From assembly GCF_024519315.1 (NCBI RefSeq), contig NZ_JANIIC010000044.1, positions 1 to 64,000 on the forward strand: DNA of 64,000 nucleotides, read 5' to 3'. Under the pieces are notes generated by a model that saw only the letters and a list, made by a program, of their open reading frames with translations, ran no database searches and had not been told where the DNA came from. A program made the translations under genes and the position numbers. Of this stretch, positions 25,932-34,163 are shown piece after piece (position 1 is the stretch's first letter; each line of letters opens with the position of its first letter). This DNA comes from Streptomyces malaysiensis subsp. samsunensis (GTDB lineage Bacteria > Actinomycetota > Actinomycetes > Streptomycetales > Streptomycetaceae).

Positions 25932-28900
25932 TCATGTGCGCTCGCTCTCGGTGACGGTTCCGACGTCGATATGGTCATTTCCGGTCGCGTCCGCGTCACC
26001 GACGCCGACCCCGTCTCCGGTTCCGGTTCCGTCTCCAATGCCGTCTCCCTCTGCGTTCTCCGGCTCGTCGCCGTTCTCGCCGAGCAGGATGCGCTCGAGA
26101 CCGGCCCGTCCGGGCAGCCCGGCGGGGCGGACCACCTCACCGCTGCGCACGTACACGAACGCCGCCGTGACGGCAGACAGGGGCAGCCCGTGCTGTTCGG
26201 CCCAGGCGAGGCGGTAGATGGCCAGCTGGAGCGGGTCGGCGTCCCGGGAACGGCCGGTCTTCCAGTCGACGATCTCGTAGCGGGGGCCGCCGTCGGGGCC
26301 CGTTCCCGGCTCGCGGTACACCGCGTCGATCCGGCCGCGGATTATGCGTCCCGCCAGGGTCAGCTGGACCGGCACCTCCACGCGGTAAGGGGTGCGGCGG
26401 GCGTACGGCGTGCGGGCGAACGCCTCCTTGAGCGCGGCCAGATCCCGCTCGTCGGCGATCTCCGCCTCGCCGTCCTCGCCGCCCGGCAGCTCGTCCGGGC
26501 CGAGGAAGGGCAGCGGCAGCGCCTCGAAGCGCGATTCGACCCAGGCGTGGAAACGGGTGCCCCGCCGTGCGGCGGGGCGCGGCGGCCTGGGCATGGGGCG
26601 GGCCAGCTCCCGCGCGAAGCCGTCCGGATCGGCGGCGATGCGCAGCAGTTGGGAGGCGGTGAGCGTCCCCGGCAGAAGCACCTCGTGCACGGTCTCGCGG
26701 GCCCGGCGCAGCTCCCCCGCGAGCGCGTCCAGATCGCGGTCCCAGGAGCCGACCAGCCGGGCCTCCTCGGGCGCCATCTCGCCCTCGTCCGGCTCCCACG
26801 TGATATCCGGCACACCGGGGTCCGGTGCGCCGTGAGGATCGGGTCGCGGCGCGTCGCCGTACGGGCCCTCGCCCACGTCCTCATATGGGTCGTACGGGTC
26901 CTCGGCCGCCTCGCCTTCCCCGTACGGCCCCTCGTCCGCGTCTACGTAAGGGCCCTCGTAAGGATGCTCCGGAGGCTCGGACCACTCCGGGTCCTCCGCC
27001 TCCAGGCCCTCCAGGCCCTCCAGGCCCTCCAGGTCCTCCAGGTCCTCCAGGCCCTCGGGGTCCTCCGGGGGTTCGCGCTCCTCCGGCGGCTCCAAGTCGT
27101 CCACGGGCATCGGGAACGGGTCCTCATCAGCCGGGGGCCGCCCCTCGTCACGCGCCGTCGGCCCCTCCCCCACCGTCTCGATGCGCGCCAGGTGGGCCAA
27201 CACCACATCGGCGGCGCGACGCCGGTGGCCCAGCGCGGCCGGGTCCAGCGGAAGCGGCCAGGCCCGGTCGGCCGCCGACTCCCGCAGGGCCGGGTTCTCC
27301 GCGCCCTCCTCCGGTGGCTCGGCCCATGCCTCGATCTCGCCGTACCCCGCCTCGCAGTGCTCGCGCAGCGCGTCCAGGAAGGCCGACGGCCCGCGCGGCC
27401 GCTTCTGGGTGGGGCCCCACCAGTGGCCCGAGCCCAGCAGCAGCGAGCGCGGCCGAGTGAAGGTCACATAGCCCAGCCGCAGCTCCTCGGTCCGCTGATG
27501 CCCCTTCATGGCGTCCTTGAAGGCCGCGATCCCCTTGCTGTCCCAGGCGGTGACGTCCGGGAGGGTTCGCGCGTCCCCGCGCAGCTCATGGGGCAGGACC
27601 TTCGCGTTCGCCGTCCAGGACTCGCGGGACTGCTCGCTCGGGAACTGCTTGGCGACCAGACCCGGCACCGCCACCACGTCCCACTCCAGCCCCTTGGACT
27701 TGTGGGCGGTGAGCACCTTGACCGTGTTCTCGCCGCCGGGGAGGGCGTTGTCGAGCCCCTTCTCGTACTGCGCGGCGGTGCGCAGAAAGCCGAGGAAGCC
27801 CTGGAGGGTGGCCTCGCCGTCCACGGCCGCGCCGCCCTCCCGGCCCGCGAAGGCGGCCGCGACGTCCAGGAAGTTGCCGAGCGTCTCGCGGCGGCGCGCG
27901 GCCAGGGCGTGTGGTGAGGCGGAGAGTTCGACCTCGAGGCCCGTGGTGGCCAGGACCCGGTGGAGGACGTCCATCAGCGGATCGGCCAGCGAGCGGCGCA
28001 GTTCGCGGAGTTCGGCCGCGAGGCGGGCGAACCGGACCCGTGCCTCGGCGGAGAAGGGCAGCCCGTCGTCCGGGCCGCCGCCCGCCTCCAGGAAGGTGTC
28101 GAGTGCGTCGGCGAGGGAGATCACCTCGGAGGGGTCGGTGCCCTCCACGGCCTCGGCGAGCCGTCGGTCGGGATCGTCCTCCGCCCCGTCCGGCCCGCCG
28201 TGGGAGACCAGCATGCGGGCGCGGCGGCCGAGCAGCGCGAGGTCGCGGGGGCCGATCCGCCAGCGCGGCCCGGTGAGCAGACGGACCAGCGCGGCGTTGG
28301 CCCCCGGGTCATGGAGGACCTCGCAGACGGCCACCAGATCGGCGACCTCCGGCAGATGCAGCAGCCCCGACAGGCCCACCACCTCCACCGGAACGTCCCG
28401 TTCCACCAGGGCGCCCTGGATCTGCGCGAAGTCACCCGCCGTACGGCACAGGACCGCGATCTCACCGGGCGGGGTGCCGGTGCGCACCAGGTGGGCGATG
28501 GAGTCGGCGAGCCAGGCCAGCTCCTCGGCGTGGGTGGGCAGCAGCGCACAGCGCACCGCTCCGTCCCGCTCGGCGCCGGGCGCGGGGCGCAGCGCCTCGA
28601 CGCCCTCGTGCATCGCCCGCAGCGGGGCGGCCAGCCCATTGGCGAGGTCCAGGAGGCGGCCGCCGCTGCGCCGGTTCTCGCTGAGCGCGAAGCGCCGCGC
28701 CGGGCTGTCGTCGGCGTGCCGGAAGTGCTCGGGGAAGTCGTCCAGGTTGGCCACGGAGGCGCCGCGCCAGCCGTAGATGGCCTGGCAGGGGTCGCCCACG
28801 GCGGTGACGGGGTGTCCGGTGCCGCCGCCGAAGAGACCGGACAGCAGCAGCCGCTGGGCGACGGAGGTGTCCTGGTACTCGTCGAGCAGGACGACCGCGA

Positions 28901-29729
28901 ACTGCTCGCGCAGGATCCGGCCGACCTCCGGGTGGTCGAGGGCCAGGGTGGCCGCATGGGCGATCTGGTCGCCGAAGTCGAGCAGATCGCGGCGACGCTT
29001 CTCCTCGCGGTACGCCTCGACCAGGCCCAGCAGCTCCTGGCGGGCGCGGGCGGCCTCGGGCACCTTGCGCAGCGCCTCGTTGGTGAGCCGCGTCCCCTCC
29101 AGCGTCCGCAGCAGCTCGGTGTCGTAGGCGCGCAGCCGCCCCACGGGGACGATGTGCTCGGCGAGTTCGGCGTCGAGCGCGAGCAGATCGGTGACCAGGT
29201 CGGAGAAGGGGCGGATGAGCGCCGGATACGGGCCGGGGGCGGAGCGCAGGACGCGCGCGGCGAGCTGGAAGCGGGTGGCGTCGGCGAGCAGCCGGGCGCT
29301 CGGCTCGAGGCCGACGCGCAGCCCGTGGTCCTTGAGCAGCTGTCCGGCGAAGGCGTGGTAAGTGGAGATGGCGGGCTCGCCCGCGGCCTCCTGGGTGGCG
29401 CCCGGATCCGGGTCGGGGTCCACGATGCCCGCCGTGACGAGGGCCTTACGGACGCGCTCCGCCAACTCTCCGGCGGCCTTGTTGGTGAAGGTGAGGCCGA
29501 GCACCCGGTCGGGCGCGACCTGCCCGGTGCCGACCAGCCAGACCACGCGGGCGGCCATCACCGTGGTCTTGCCGGAGCCCGCCCCGGCGACGATCACCTG
29601 CGGGGCGGGCCGTGCGGTGATGCACGCCATCTGCTCCGGGGTGAACGGGATCCCGAGGAGTTCCTTGAGCTCCTCGGGATCGGTGATGCGGGCTGACACT
29701 CCAGTGAGGCTATCGGTGCCCACCGACAT
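25932..29729 (-). CDS. adnB: AdnB-like helicase-nuclease of double-strand-break repair
   Basis: A 1265-residue UvrD-type motor fused to a RecB-like nuclease, the AdnB partner of the heterodimer that resects DNA ends in actinobacteria. Walker A GAGSGKT is at 49-55, DEYQDTS near 284-290, and helicase motif V/VI residues in VKVLTAHKSKGLEWDVVAV. The C-terminal nuclease shows IVDWKTGRSRD and QLAIYRLAW (about 1150-1175). Between them (about 873-983) is an unusual acidic low-complexity linker with repeated Leu-Glu-Gly/Asp and Glu-Gly-Pro-Tyr units, which makes this protein longer than the roughly 1100-residue mycobacterial AdnB. It follows adnA by 176 bp on the same strand. Confidence 0.9.
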   Translation of the reverse strand: MSVGTDSLTGVSARITDPEELKELLGIPFTPEQMACITARPAPQVIVAGAGSGKTTVMAARVVWLVGTGQVAPDRVLGLTFTNKAAGELAERVRKALVTAGIVDPDPDPGATQEAAGEPAISTYHAFAGQLLKDHGLRVGLEPSARLLADATRFQLAARVLRSAPGPYPALIRPFSDLVTDLLALDAELAEHIVPVGRLRAYDTELLRTLEGTRLTNEALRKVPEAARARQELLGLVEAYREEKRRRDLLDFGDQIAHAATLALDHPEVGRILREQFAVVLLDEYQDTSVAQRLLLSGLFGGGTGHPVTAVGDPCQAIYGWRGASVANLDDFPEHFRHADDSPARRFALSENRRSGGRLLDLANGLAAPLRAMHEGVEALRPAPGAERDGAVRCALLPTHAEELAWLADSIAHLVRTGTPPGEIAVLCRTAGDFAQIQGALVERDVPVEVVGLSGLLHLPEVADLVAVCEVLHDPGANAALVRLLTGPRWRIGPRDLALLGRRARMLVSHGGPDGAEDDPDRRLAEAVEGTDPSEVISLADALDTFLEAGGGPDDGLPFSAEARVRFARLAAELRELRRSLADPLMDVLHRVLATTGLEVELSASPHALAARRRETLGNFLDVAAAFAGREGGAAVDGEATLQGFLGFLRTAAQYEKGLDNALPGGENTVKVLTAHKSKGLEWDVVAVPGLVAKQFPSEQSRESWTANAKVLPHELRGDARTLPDVTAWDSKGIAAFKDAMKGHQRTEELRLGYVTFTRPRSLLLGSGHWWGPTQKRPRGPSAFLDALREHCEAGYGEIEAWAEPPEEGAENPALRESAADRAWPLPLDPAALGHRRRAADVVLAHLARIETVGEGPTARDEGRPPADEDPFPMPVDDLEPPEEREPPEDPEGLEDLEDLEGLEGLEGLEAEDPEWSEPPEHPYEGPYVDADEGPYGEGEAAEDPYDPYEDVGEGPYGDAPRPDPHGAPDPGVPDITWEPDEGEMAPEEARLVGSWDRDLDALAGELRRARETVHEVLLPGTLTASQLLRIAADPDGFARELARPMPRPPRPAARRGTRFHAWVESRFEALPLPFLGPDELPGGEDGEAEIADERDLAALKEAFARTPYARRTPYRVEVPVQLTLAGRIIRGRIDAVYREPGTGPDGGPRYEIVDWKTGRSRDADPLQLAIYRLAWAEQHGLPLSAVTAAFVYVRSGEVVRPAGLPGRAGLERILLGENGDEPENAEGDGIGDGTGTGDGVGVGDADATGNDHIDVGTVTESERT

Positions 29730-29905
29730 GCCCCGCCACCCCGGTCAACGGCCGCCCCGGGATCCCGGCCTGATACACAAAGCCATCGGCCGGACACCGC
29801 CGGGCCTCGACCTGGTGCACCGGGGCATCAGCCATACGGGCCCCGGCCCGATACGCGAAGGCGTCAGCCGTACGCCGCCGGGCCCCGGCGGCGTACGCGA
29901 TCGCG

Positions 29906-32900
29906 TCAGTCGACCACATGGCGCCCCTCCGCGCGGGCGCTGCACGCGCCGCGGAAGGCGCAGCGCTCGCAGTGGTCGCCCGTGCTCGGGGTGAACCGCT
30001 CCTCCAGGACGCGCCCGGCCGCGGTGGCGAGCAGCTGCCCCACCCACTCCCCGTCCGGCGGCTCCTGGGCCTGGACCTTGGGGACGTCGTCGCCGCCGTC
30101 CTTCTTGGCGGCGCCCTGCCGCAGCTGGACGAGCTCCGCGCCGCCCGGCTCGGGGCGCCCGCCGTCGAACAGGTCGTCCACGGCGCCCTCGCGCACCGCC
30201 AGCTGATAGACCGCCAGCTGGGGGTGGTGCTCGACATCGCCGCGGGTCACGGCCTGTTTGCCGGTCTTGAAGTCGACCACGTAGGCGCGCCCGTCCTCAT
30301 CCGTCTCGACGCGGTCCATACTGCCGCGGATGCGCACCTTATAGGCGTCGGCTTCGAGCGTGACGTCGAAGGGGTGCTCGGTGGCGACCGGGGTGCGGCC
30401 GCCCCGCTCCATCACATGCCAGTGCAGAAAGCGCTCCAGGGCCGCCCGTGCCTGCTCCTTCTCCTGCCGTGACTTCCAGGGGGCGTCGAAGGCCAGCGCG
30501 TCCCATACGGAGTCCAGGCGCTCCATGAGGACGGCGAGATCGGCCGGGGTGCGGCCGGAGGCGACCTCGTCGGCCAGGACGTGCACCACGTTGCCGAAGC
30601 CCTGGGCGGCCGTCGAGGGCGCGTCCGCCTTCACCTCGCGCCCCAGGAACCACTGGAGCGAGCAGGTGTTGACGAGCTGGTCGAGCGCGCTGCCGGACAG
30701 CGCCACGGGCCGGTCCCGGTCGCGCAGCGGGGCCTCGCTGTGTGTCGGCTCGTACAGCCCCCACCAGCGGTAGGGGTGGGCGGCCGGAACCAGTGGGCGG
30801 CCCTCCTCGTCGCGCAGCGCCGCGAGCCGGGCCAGCCGCCGCGCGGCGGCGTCGCGCAGCGCCTCCGAGGCGTCCGGGTCGACGGTGGTGGCACGCAACT
30901 CGGCGACGAGCGCGGCGACGGACAGCGGGCGGCGCGGGCGCTGGGTGACGTCGGTGGGCGGGACACCCAGTTCGGTGAGGAAGCGGGAGGGCTGGTCCCC
31001 GTCCTCCGAGGCAGCCTTGACGGCGGTGACCACGAGCCGCTCCTTGGCGCGCGTCGCCGCCACATAGAACAGCCGCCGCTCCTCGGCCAGCAGCGCGCCC
31101 GGCGGCAGCGGCTCGGCCAGCCCGTCCCGGCCGATCCGGTCGGCCTCCAGGAGCGAGCCGCGCCGCCGCAGATCGGGCCACAGCCCCTCCTGCACCCCCG
31201 CGACGACCACCAGCGCCCATTCGAGCCCCTTGGAGCGGTGGGCGGTCATCAGCCGTACGGCGTCGGGGCGGACCATCCGGCGGGAGAGGGTGTCGGCCGC
31301 TATGTCCTGGGCGTCGATCTCCTCCAGGAAGTTGAGGGCGCCACGACCGCCGGTGCGCTCCTCCGCGCGGGCCGCGGTCTCGAACAGCGCGCACACCGCG
31401 TCCAGGTCACGGTCCGCGTTGCGCCCGGCGGTGCCGCCGCGCTGGGCGGTCCGCTCCAGACGGCCGGGCCAGGGGGTGCCGTCCCACAGCTGCCACAGCG
31501 CCTGTTCCGCGGTGCCCCCCCGCGCCAGCTCCTCCCGGGCCGTGCGCAGCAGCAGCCCGAGGTTCTGGGCGCCGCGTGCGTATGCCGGGTCGTGGACGGC
31601 CAGCCGCTCGGGCTCGGCGAGCGCCTCGGCGAGCAGGACGTCGGAGGGGCGCGGCACCGCACGTCCCGCGGACCGCTCCTCCTCGCGCAGCGCGCGGCCC
31701 AGGCGGCGCAGATCGGCGGCGTCCATACCGCCGAGGGGCGAGGCGAGCAGGGTCAGGGCGGTCTCGACGCCGAGGGCCGCGGACAGCCCGCCGCTGTCCG
31801 GCAGCGCGGCCGTGGCGGCGGCCCGCAGCGCCGTCAGCAGGGGGGCCACGGCGGGTTCATGGCGCAGCGGGATGTCATCGCCGTCCACCTCGACGGGGAC
31901 TCCGGCCGAGGTGAGCGCCCGGCGCACACCCGGGATCGAGCGCCCCCCGGCGCGCACCAGGACGGCCATCTCACGCCAAGGCACCCCGTCCTCCAGATGG
32001 GCGCGGCGCAGGATGTCGGCCACATTGTCCAGCTCGGCGCCCGCGGTGGGGTATGTGTACGCCTCGACGCGGCCGCCGTCGCGGGCGGCCGCCAGCTCCC
32101 GATGCGCCCTTACGGCTCGCGCGGGCAGCCGGGTGAGCGGCATCCGGCCGGCGATCCGCCGGGTGGCCGCGAGCAGGGCGGCCCCCGAGCGGCGGGAGAC
32201 GGTGAGCACCTCCATGCCGGCGGGCCGGCCGTCCGCCTGCGGGAAGTCCTCGCGGAAGCGGAGGATGCCGCCCAAGTCGGCGCCGCGGAAAGCGTAGATG
32301 GACTGATCGGGGTCGCCGAAGGCGAGCAGGGTCCGGCCGCCGCCCGCGACCGCCCGCAGCAGCCGGGCCTGGGCCACGTCGGTGTCCTGGTACTCGTCGA
32401 CGAAGACGGCGTCGTACCGCCCCGCCAGCTCGGCCGCGACCTCCGGCCGCCCGGCGAGCAGCACCGCGCGGTGCACCAGCTCCGCGTAGTCCAGCACCCC
32501 CTGGGCGTCCAGGACGTCCAGGTACTCGGCGAGGAAGCCGGCCGCGGCGGCCCAGTCGGGGCGCCCGGTGCGCCGGGCGAACTCCCCCAGCGACCGTGGG
32601 CCCAGGCCCAGCTCCCGGCTGCGGGCGAGCACCGCACGCACCTCGTCGGCGAAGCCCCGGGTGGTCAGGCAGGCGCGCAGATCGTCGGGCCAGCGGACGA
32701 ACGTCCGGCCCTCGCTCGCCAGCTCTGCCTGACCGGCGAGCAGCTCCCTGACGACGACGTCCTGCTCCGGTCCGGAGAGCAGCCGCAGCGGATCGGCGAA
32801 CAGATCGACGTCCTGGTGGGCGCGGACCAGGGCGTAGCAGTAGGAGTGGAACGTCGTGGCCTGCGGGGCGCTCGCGCCGCCCAGGCGCGCGGCCATGCGG

Positions 32901-33208
32901 TCGCGCAGTTCGACGGCCGCCTTACGGCTGAAGGTGAGCACCAGGAGCCGCTCGGGGTCCGCGCCCTCGCGCACCCGGCGGGCCACCGCCTCCACGAGCG
33001 TCGTCGTCTTGCCCGTGCCGGGCCCGGCGAGCACCAGCAAAGGTCCGCCCCGGTGCTCAACCACAGCGCGCTGCCGTGCGTCCAGGACAGGAAGAGCACC
33101 TGGCTCCGGCCGATGACGGAGCAGGCGGTAGACGCCCTGGGTCGGCTGCCGTGAGGACGGCTGCCGCGCCTGCCGCTGCCGCGGAAGGGACGAGGGGGAG
33201 GAGCTCAC
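29906..33208 (-). CDS. adnA: AdnA-like helicase-nuclease with iron-sulfur nuclease domain
   Basis: A 1100-residue partner of AdnB. Walker A GPGTGKT is at 62-68 and DEYQDTD at 271-277, with a Pro/Gln/Arg-rich N-terminal tail. The C-terminal RecB-like nuclease carries VVDFKTGK and AVYQLAVREG. Four cysteines for an iron-sulfur cluster are present: one near 848 (NTCSLQWF) and three at 1080, 1083 and 1089 (CERCAFRGAC), as in AddB/AdnA-type nucleases. AdnA-AdnB unwinds and resects double-strand ends before recombination. The start is GTG 33208 with a weak ribosome binding site, so a slightly different start is possible. Confidence 0.9.
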   Translation of the reverse strand: MSSSPSSLPRQRQARQPSSRQPTQGVYRLLRHRPEPGALPVLDARQRAVVEHRGGPLLVLAGPGTGKTTTLVEAVARRVREGADPERLLVLTFSRKAAVELRDRMAARLGGASAPQATTFHSYCYALVRAHQDVDLFADPLRLLSGPEQDVVVRELLAGQAELASEGRTFVRWPDDLRACLTTRGFADEVRAVLARSRELGLGPRSLGEFARRTGRPDWAAAAGFLAEYLDVLDAQGVLDYAELVHRAVLLAGRPEVAAELAGRYDAVFVDEYQDTDVAQARLLRAVAGGGRTLLAFGDPDQSIYAFRGADLGGILRFREDFPQADGRPAGMEVLTVSRRSGAALLAATRRIAGRMPLTRLPARAVRAHRELAAARDGGRVEAYTYPTAGAELDNVADILRRAHLEDGVPWREMAVLVRAGGRSIPGVRRALTSAGVPVEVDGDDIPLRHEPAVAPLLTALRAAATAALPDSGGLSAALGVETALTLLASPLGGMDAADLRRLGRALREEERSAGRAVPRPSDVLLAEALAEPERLAVHDPAYARGAQNLGLLLRTAREELARGGTAEQALWQLWDGTPWPGRLERTAQRGGTAGRNADRDLDAVCALFETAARAEERTGGRGALNFLEEIDAQDIAADTLSRRMVRPDAVRLMTAHRSKGLEWALVVVAGVQEGLWPDLRRRGSLLEADRIGRDGLAEPLPPGALLAEERRLFYVAATRAKERLVVTAVKAASEDGDQPSRFLTELGVPPTDVTQRPRRPLSVAALVAELRATTVDPDASEALRDAAARRLARLAALRDEEGRPLVPAAHPYRWWGLYEPTHSEAPLRDRDRPVALSGSALDQLVNTCSLQWFLGREVKADAPSTAAQGFGNVVHVLADEVASGRTPADLAVLMERLDSVWDALAFDAPWKSRQEKEQARAALERFLHWHVMERGGRTPVATEHPFDVTLEADAYKVRIRGSMDRVETDEDGRAYVVDFKTGKQAVTRGDVEHHPQLAVYQLAVREGAVDDLFDGGRPEPGGAELVQLRQGAAKKDGGDDVPKVQAQEPPDGEWVGQLLATAAGRVLEERFTPSTGDHCERCAFRGACSARAEGRHVVD

Positions 33209-33536
33209 GTTGGATCGCCGGTCCTGGTGGGTTGGCTGGGTGCGGGACAGCCTCTCATGCGATGCGGGGCATCACCCGTATGGCTGTGGATACCGCCGGT
33301 ACGTCCATGGGCCCGCGCACCGTTACGGTCGCGGGCCCGTCGCATACCGGTCGGGCCGCGGGCCCGCCACACCCACGTACCGCCCCCCGCCCACCGCGCC
33401 TCGGCACGGCCACACACCCCCGTATCGCCCCGCGCCCATCGCGCCCCGGCACCGTGCACCCCGGTCCGGCCGCGCATCCGCCACCGTCCCCCGGCACGGC
33501 CGCCGCGGCCCCGCCACGCCACCGGCCGGGGTCCCG
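33209..33536. other. Gap upstream of adnA with C-rich imperfect repeat
   Basis: A 328-bp stretch between the alkyltransferase-like gene and adnA. Two imperfect copies of a roughly 40-bp C-rich segment begin at 33376 and 33421 (CGTACCGCCC and CGTATCGCCC). No gene is supported; short frames here lack binding sites and have unbalanced composition. It presumably carries the adnA promoter, which I cannot place. Confidence 0.5.
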
Positions 33537-33941
33537 CTACCGCCCGTGGTCCTCCCCGCCCCCGTCCCACCGCGCCTTGGCCATGTCGATCCGCGGCACA
33601 TGGCCCTCGGCCGACCGCGGCGCCTCGCGCAGCGGGGTGCCCTCCTCGCGGTAGTGGTCCAGGGCCCGCAGCTCATGGCCGGGCAGCAGCACACCGTCCG
33701 CGCGCACCACCCGCCACCACGGCACGGCGCCCCCGTAGAGCGCCATCGCCCGCCCCACCTGGCGCGGGCCGCCCTCCTCCAGCCATTCGGCGACGTCCCC
33801 GTAGGTCATCACGCGGCCGGAGGGGATCAGCTCGGCCACCTCCAGCACCCGCTCGGCGTACTCGGGCAGCCCGCCGGCGCCGTCCCCGTCCCCATCCCCG
33901 TCGTGGTCGGGCTCCCTGTTCTCCCTGCTCTCCCGGCTCAT
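33537..33941 (-). CDS. Alkyltransferase-like (ATL) DNA-lesion binding protein
   Basis: A 134-residue protein matching the DNA-binding half of O6-methylguanine-DNA methyltransferase. The helix-turn-helix region IPSGRVMTYGDVAEWL and GGPRQVGRAM with its arginine finger are clear, but the catalytic PCHRV motif is replaced by PWWRVV, with Trp at the alkyl-acceptor Cys position. That is the mark of ATL proteins, which bind alkylated guanine, flip it and hand it to nucleotide excision repair rather than repairing it. The first 25 residues are Asp/Gly-rich. The ATG at 33941 or 33950 is the start. It diverges from the gene at 34164. Confidence 0.88.
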   Translation of the reverse strand: MSRESRENREPDHDGDGDGDGAGGLPEYAERVLEVAELIPSGRVMTYGDVAEWLEEGGPRQVGRAMALYGGAVPWWRVVRADGVLLPGHELRALDHYREEGTPLREAPRSAEGHVPRIDMAKARWDGGGEDHGR

Positions 33942-34163
33942 CCGCCCCATCCTGCCGCACCCCGCCGACACCCGCGCCAAGCGCCCCGCCGGGCGCCCCA
34001 CCGAGCGCCGGCGGCGGGTCCGTTCCGGGCCGGGTCGCGGTTCGATCACGCATTGTGCGGGAATCCTCAGCACGGCGTACCATTCGGGGTTCACGTCCCC
34101 GAAATGCACCCTGATGCCCCCCTCCGCAGCCCGGGCATGCCACCATCTTCCGGGCGGTGACTG

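Noticed and set aside
25017..27917. 966-codon open frame on the plus strand
   Set aside because: Antisense to the M20 dipeptidase and AdnB; no domain or start signal.
33205..33570. Short frames upstream of adnA
   Set aside because: Composition is dominated by Gly, Arg and Pro from C-rich DNA, with no binding site and no family resemblance.
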